Assembly: GCA_029855985.1 (NCBI GenBank)
Contig: JAGSHR010000289.1
Coordinates: forward strand, 1-8,281
DNA: 8,281 nt
DNA from: Candidatus Njordarchaeota archaeon
GTDB taxonomy: Archaea; Thermoproteota; JANJXX01; Panguiarchaeales; Panguiarchaeaceae
Direction: 5' to 3'
Below are positions 6,970 through 8,281 of the stretch, piece by piece. The notes under the pieces were generated by a model. That model had not been told where the DNA came from, did not search any database, and saw nothing but the letters and a program-made list of their open reading frames with translations. Both the position numbers and the translations under genes were made by a program. Each line of letters opens with the position of its first letter. The stretch's first letter is position 1.

Positions 6970-7418
6970 TAAACCCTATCGATCCTAATCCGTCTATGCC
7001 TCCTTTTTTCCCGTTTTATTCTTATGATTAATAAGCCTTTAGAGGTATCAAACTCCGTCTCTATATCATTTGGGGAAACGCTGAAAGGCAATTCCACCTT
7101 AGCCTTGTATTCACTAACTTTCACGTCTTTCCTAAGCCCCGGATAAATGATAACTTTCCTTAATTTAGCTTTCACCAATAATTCGTTTTCCTCTAAGAAA
7201 ATCTCTATATCATCTGGGGACACTACCCCAGGCAACTCTATGTAATAGGTTAGAGAGTCCTTTGATCTTTCCTCATATATTCCTGCTTTTTTTGAACCTT
7301 TCTCCTCTTCCTCGTAATCCTCAACGTGAATATGTGAGTCATGTTTAGAAACTTTCTTTTCCCTACCTATAAAGTAGATAATCACATCCTCCCTATAGTA
7401 GAACTCATCATAACTCAT
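6966..7418 (-). CDS. hsp20: Hsp20/alpha-crystallin family small heat-shock protein
   Basis: Small heat-shock proteins are ATP-independent holdases that keep unfolding proteins soluble. Of the 150 residues, about 54-136 form the alpha-crystallin domain: YYIELPGV (58-65), DDIEIF (69-74), the second ELPFSV block (109-114), NDIETEF (117-123) and KGLLIIRI (127-134), where the family usually has A-x-x-x-x-GVL. The N-terminal 50 residues are unusual: an aromatic start (FYY, IIYFI), then a His/Asp/Glu-rich stretch (about 25-40). The C-terminus is a short, very basic tail (KREKRRHRR) with an I-R-I triplet at 144-146, the oligomer-forming I-x-I motif of the family. The ATG has a purine-rich site in the 12-base gap after the PAC2-family gene, so the two are very likely cotranscribed. 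Its stop overlaps the ZPR1 stop. Confidence 0.9.
   Translation of the reverse strand: MSYDEFYYREDVIIYFIGREKKVSKHDSHIHVEDYEEEEKGSKKAGIYEERSKDSLTYYIELPGVVSPDDIEIFLEENELLVKAKLRKVIIYPGLRKDVKVSEYKAKVELPFSVSPNDIETEFDTSKGLLIIRIKREKRRHRRIRIDRVY
7004..7022 (+). terminator. Candidate T-rich terminator for ZPR1 inside hsp20
   Basis: A T6 run (7004-7009) and a second T-rich run (TTTTATTCTT, 7014-7023) come 35-50 bases after the ZPR1 stop, within the opposite-strand hsp20 gene. There is no intergenic space, so ZPR1 RNA must end inside hsp20. Chance T-runs are common in such DNA, so this is tentative. Confidence 0.25.
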
Positions 7419-7424
7419 GGTTAT

Positions 7425-7433
7425 CCCCCCTCA
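7425..7433 (-). promoter_or_regulatory. Ribosome binding site of hsp20 abutting the PAC2 stop
   Basis: On the minus strand the PAC2-family stop TGA (7433-7431) runs straight into GGGGGG (7430-7425), six bases before the hsp20 ATG. Stop codon and ribosome site touch, which suggests reinitiation or coupled translation of hsp20. Confidence 0.6.
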
Positions 7434-8195
7434 CGTATATAAGTCCCCAATTTCCTTCTGCTGTTGAGTTGGAGCGGCGAGTTGGTGTAACTTTCTCATC
7501 TCTAACTTGATCTCTTCTGCTCTTTCTTGCAATTCCGAAACATCGATATCCCTACCAATCATCTTCGAGATTACTTTTAACATTTTGGCAGCACTCTCGG
7601 GATCAGCAGTTATTGGCGCAGGATACGTTTCGCTCAAGAGTATTAGTGAATTCTTAGATTCCAGAAGAGAATTACTCAAAACATACGCGTAAGGCCCGGT
7701 CAGAGTCCCATTTTTTAGCATCTCAACTCCAATATTCTTCAACAAGTTTACTGCGGTTTCCCCTACGGGAGCCCCAAGAACTAATAACTCTTCCATATCC
7801 TTCCTTTCCCTCGTTAAACTTGGAGCAGAACCAAGCATGACAAGCACATCGGCAGTAACCTTTCTTGATAATTCAGAAATCAATTTACCAATACTGAGAG
7901 AATTCATAGGCGTCACAGGAATCTCCAATAACAATAACACAATATCATCATCCCCATACAATCGAATATTGTGCACAGGCTCCCCATTCTCATACCTAAG
8001 CATCAATGAAGAAGCTTCAGAGAAAATATACCCTAGTTTCTCTAAACCAAATTTTTTAATCATGTGCCTTAAAGCCAACAAACCAACTAAACCAATCTCA
8101 GGGATACTCACAAATAAATACTTAAAGCGCTTATCAGCAAAATCCTTCTCCACAACTAATTTATACTCTTTAGTCAATTCTAGTAAATTCACCAT
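7431..8195 (-). CDS. PAC2-family protein, likely proteasome assembly chaperone/activator (PbaB-like)
   Basis: From ATG 8195 the protein has 254 residues. The PAC2 fold is indicated by SIPEIGLVGLLA (30-41), LLLLEIP (87-93), GAPVGETA (141-148), GPYAYVLSNSLLE (167-179) and LLSETYPAPITADPESA (186-202, the conserved late PAC2 block). A charged helix (about 218-238) and a Gln-rich linker follow, and the chain ends in L252-Y253-T254, a textbook HbYX motif. Family knowledge: HbYX tails dock into pockets of the 20S alpha-ring, and Pyrococcus PbaB with this architecture activates the proteasome without ATP. A proteasome-binding role here is therefore a good inference. A TTG at 8231 would add 12 hydrophobic residues, but the TATA box at 8235-8244 predicts transcription starting near 8214, downstream of that TTG. 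GGTG at 8202-8205 supports ATG 8195. It is the first gene of an operon with hsp20. Confidence 0.88.
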   Translation of the reverse strand: MVNLLELTKEYKLVVEKDFADKRFKYLFVSIPEIGLVGLLALRHMIKKFGLEKLGYIFSEASSLMLRYENGEPVHNIRLYGDDDIVLLLLEIPVTPMNSLSIGKLISELSRKVTADVLVMLGSAPSLTRERKDMEELLVLGAPVGETAVNLLKNIGVEMLKNGTLTGPYAYVLSNSLLESKNSLILLSETYPAPITADPESAAKMLKVISKMIGRDIDVSELQERAEEIKLEMRKLHQLAAPTQQQKEIGDLYT

Positions 8196-8201
8196 CACTA
8201 A

Positions 8202-8205
8202 CACC
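8202..8205 (-). promoter_or_regulatory. Ribosome binding site fixing the PAC2-family start
   Basis: GGTG on the minus strand ends six bases before ATG 8195. The surrounding CTGGTGTTA is identical to the sequence in front of the RPA start, with the same spacing. Confidence 0.65.
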
Positions 8206-8234
8206 AGAAATAGAATTTTTAAACGCACCAATAA

Positions 8235-8244
8235 TTATATATAA
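8235..8244 (-). promoter_or_regulatory. TATA box of the PAC2-hsp20 operon
   Basis: TTATATATAA is the best TATA box in the window. On the minus strand it predicts a start near 8214 and a leader of about 19 bases holding the GGTG site. The element is a perfect palindrome, so it could also drive a gene beyond the right edge; the 37 bases to the edge contain no coding start I can support. Confidence 0.65.
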
Positions 8245-8281
8245 GAACGAAAAGATAAAAATCCCACCATTTCAAACCTAA

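Noticed and set aside
6966..7418. HbYX motif at the Hsp20 C-terminus (ends Arg-Val-Tyr)
   Set aside because: HbYX needs the Tyr to be second to last; here Tyr is the final residue, so it does not qualify.
8196..8231. Signal peptide or membrane anchor on the PAC2-family protein
   Set aside because: It depends on a TTG start that lies upstream of the predicted transcription start; the ATG at 8195 is better supported.
7507..8244. Plus-strand open frames antisense to the PAC2-family gene
   Set aside because: The minus-strand frame has a family match, a TATA box and a ribosome site; the plus-strand ones have none.
1..8281. Mobile element, CRISPR array, toxin-antitoxin or defence system
   Set aside because: No direct-repeat arrays, transposase or integrase motifs, or terminal repeats were seen. 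The tRNA is not flanked by an att-like duplication within the window, and all genes are housekeeping families.

Overview
The window comes from an archaeal chromosome and is ordinary housekeeping territory. No integrase, transposase, CRISPR array, toxin-antitoxin pair or other mobile or defence signal is visible. The archaeal assignment rests on six things: an ArcS-type archaeosine synthase, an archaeal TmcA, a multi-OB-fold RPA, a single-domain ZPR1, a PAC2-family protein ending in a proteasome-docking motif, and TATA boxes with GGTG-type ribosome binding sites. The DNA is AT-rich, yet the tRNA is very GC-rich (48 of 73 bases by hand count). Arg codons are mostly AGA/AGG. Both fit a thermophile, but this is inference. 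A long single-chain RPA argues against Sulfolobales-like or Thermococcales-like relatives; I cannot name the lineage.

Layout from left to right. 1-1442 (minus) is most of an archaeosine synthase gene, arcS, cut by the left edge so that the C-terminal PUA domain is missing. An 82-base divergent promoter region follows. 1525-4038 (plus) is tmcA, tRNA/RNA cytidine acetyltransferase. 4041-4116 (minus) is tRNA-Gln(UUG) with an encoded CCA, starting two bases after the tmcA stop and pointing back at it. 4190-6310 (minus) is a 706-residue replication protein A. Divergent from it, only 20 bases away, is a ZPR1 zinc-finger protein (6331-6969, plus). Its stop codon overlaps that of a small heat-shock protein (6966-7418, minus). 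The last gene (7431-8195, minus) is a PAC2/PbaB-like protein, which with the heat-shock gene forms a two-gene operon read from a clear TATA box at 8235-8244.

Functional themes. The left third is tRNA maturation: two tRNA-modifying enzymes transcribed from one shared gap, next to a tRNA that carries the G15-C48 pair ArcS-type modification acts on. The middle is single-stranded DNA handling (RPA) beside a probable translation-factor chaperone (ZPR1). The right end is protein quality control: a holdase-type Hsp20 cotranscribed with a predicted 20S proteasome-binding protein that ends in Leu-Tyr-Thr.

Ribosome binding sites in this window keep a fixed register, with a GGTG-like core ending six bases before the start codon. 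I used this to choose starts: TTG at 6310 for RPA, ATG at 6331 for ZPR1 and ATG at 8195 for the PAC2 gene. The last choice removes a spurious hydrophobic N-terminus.
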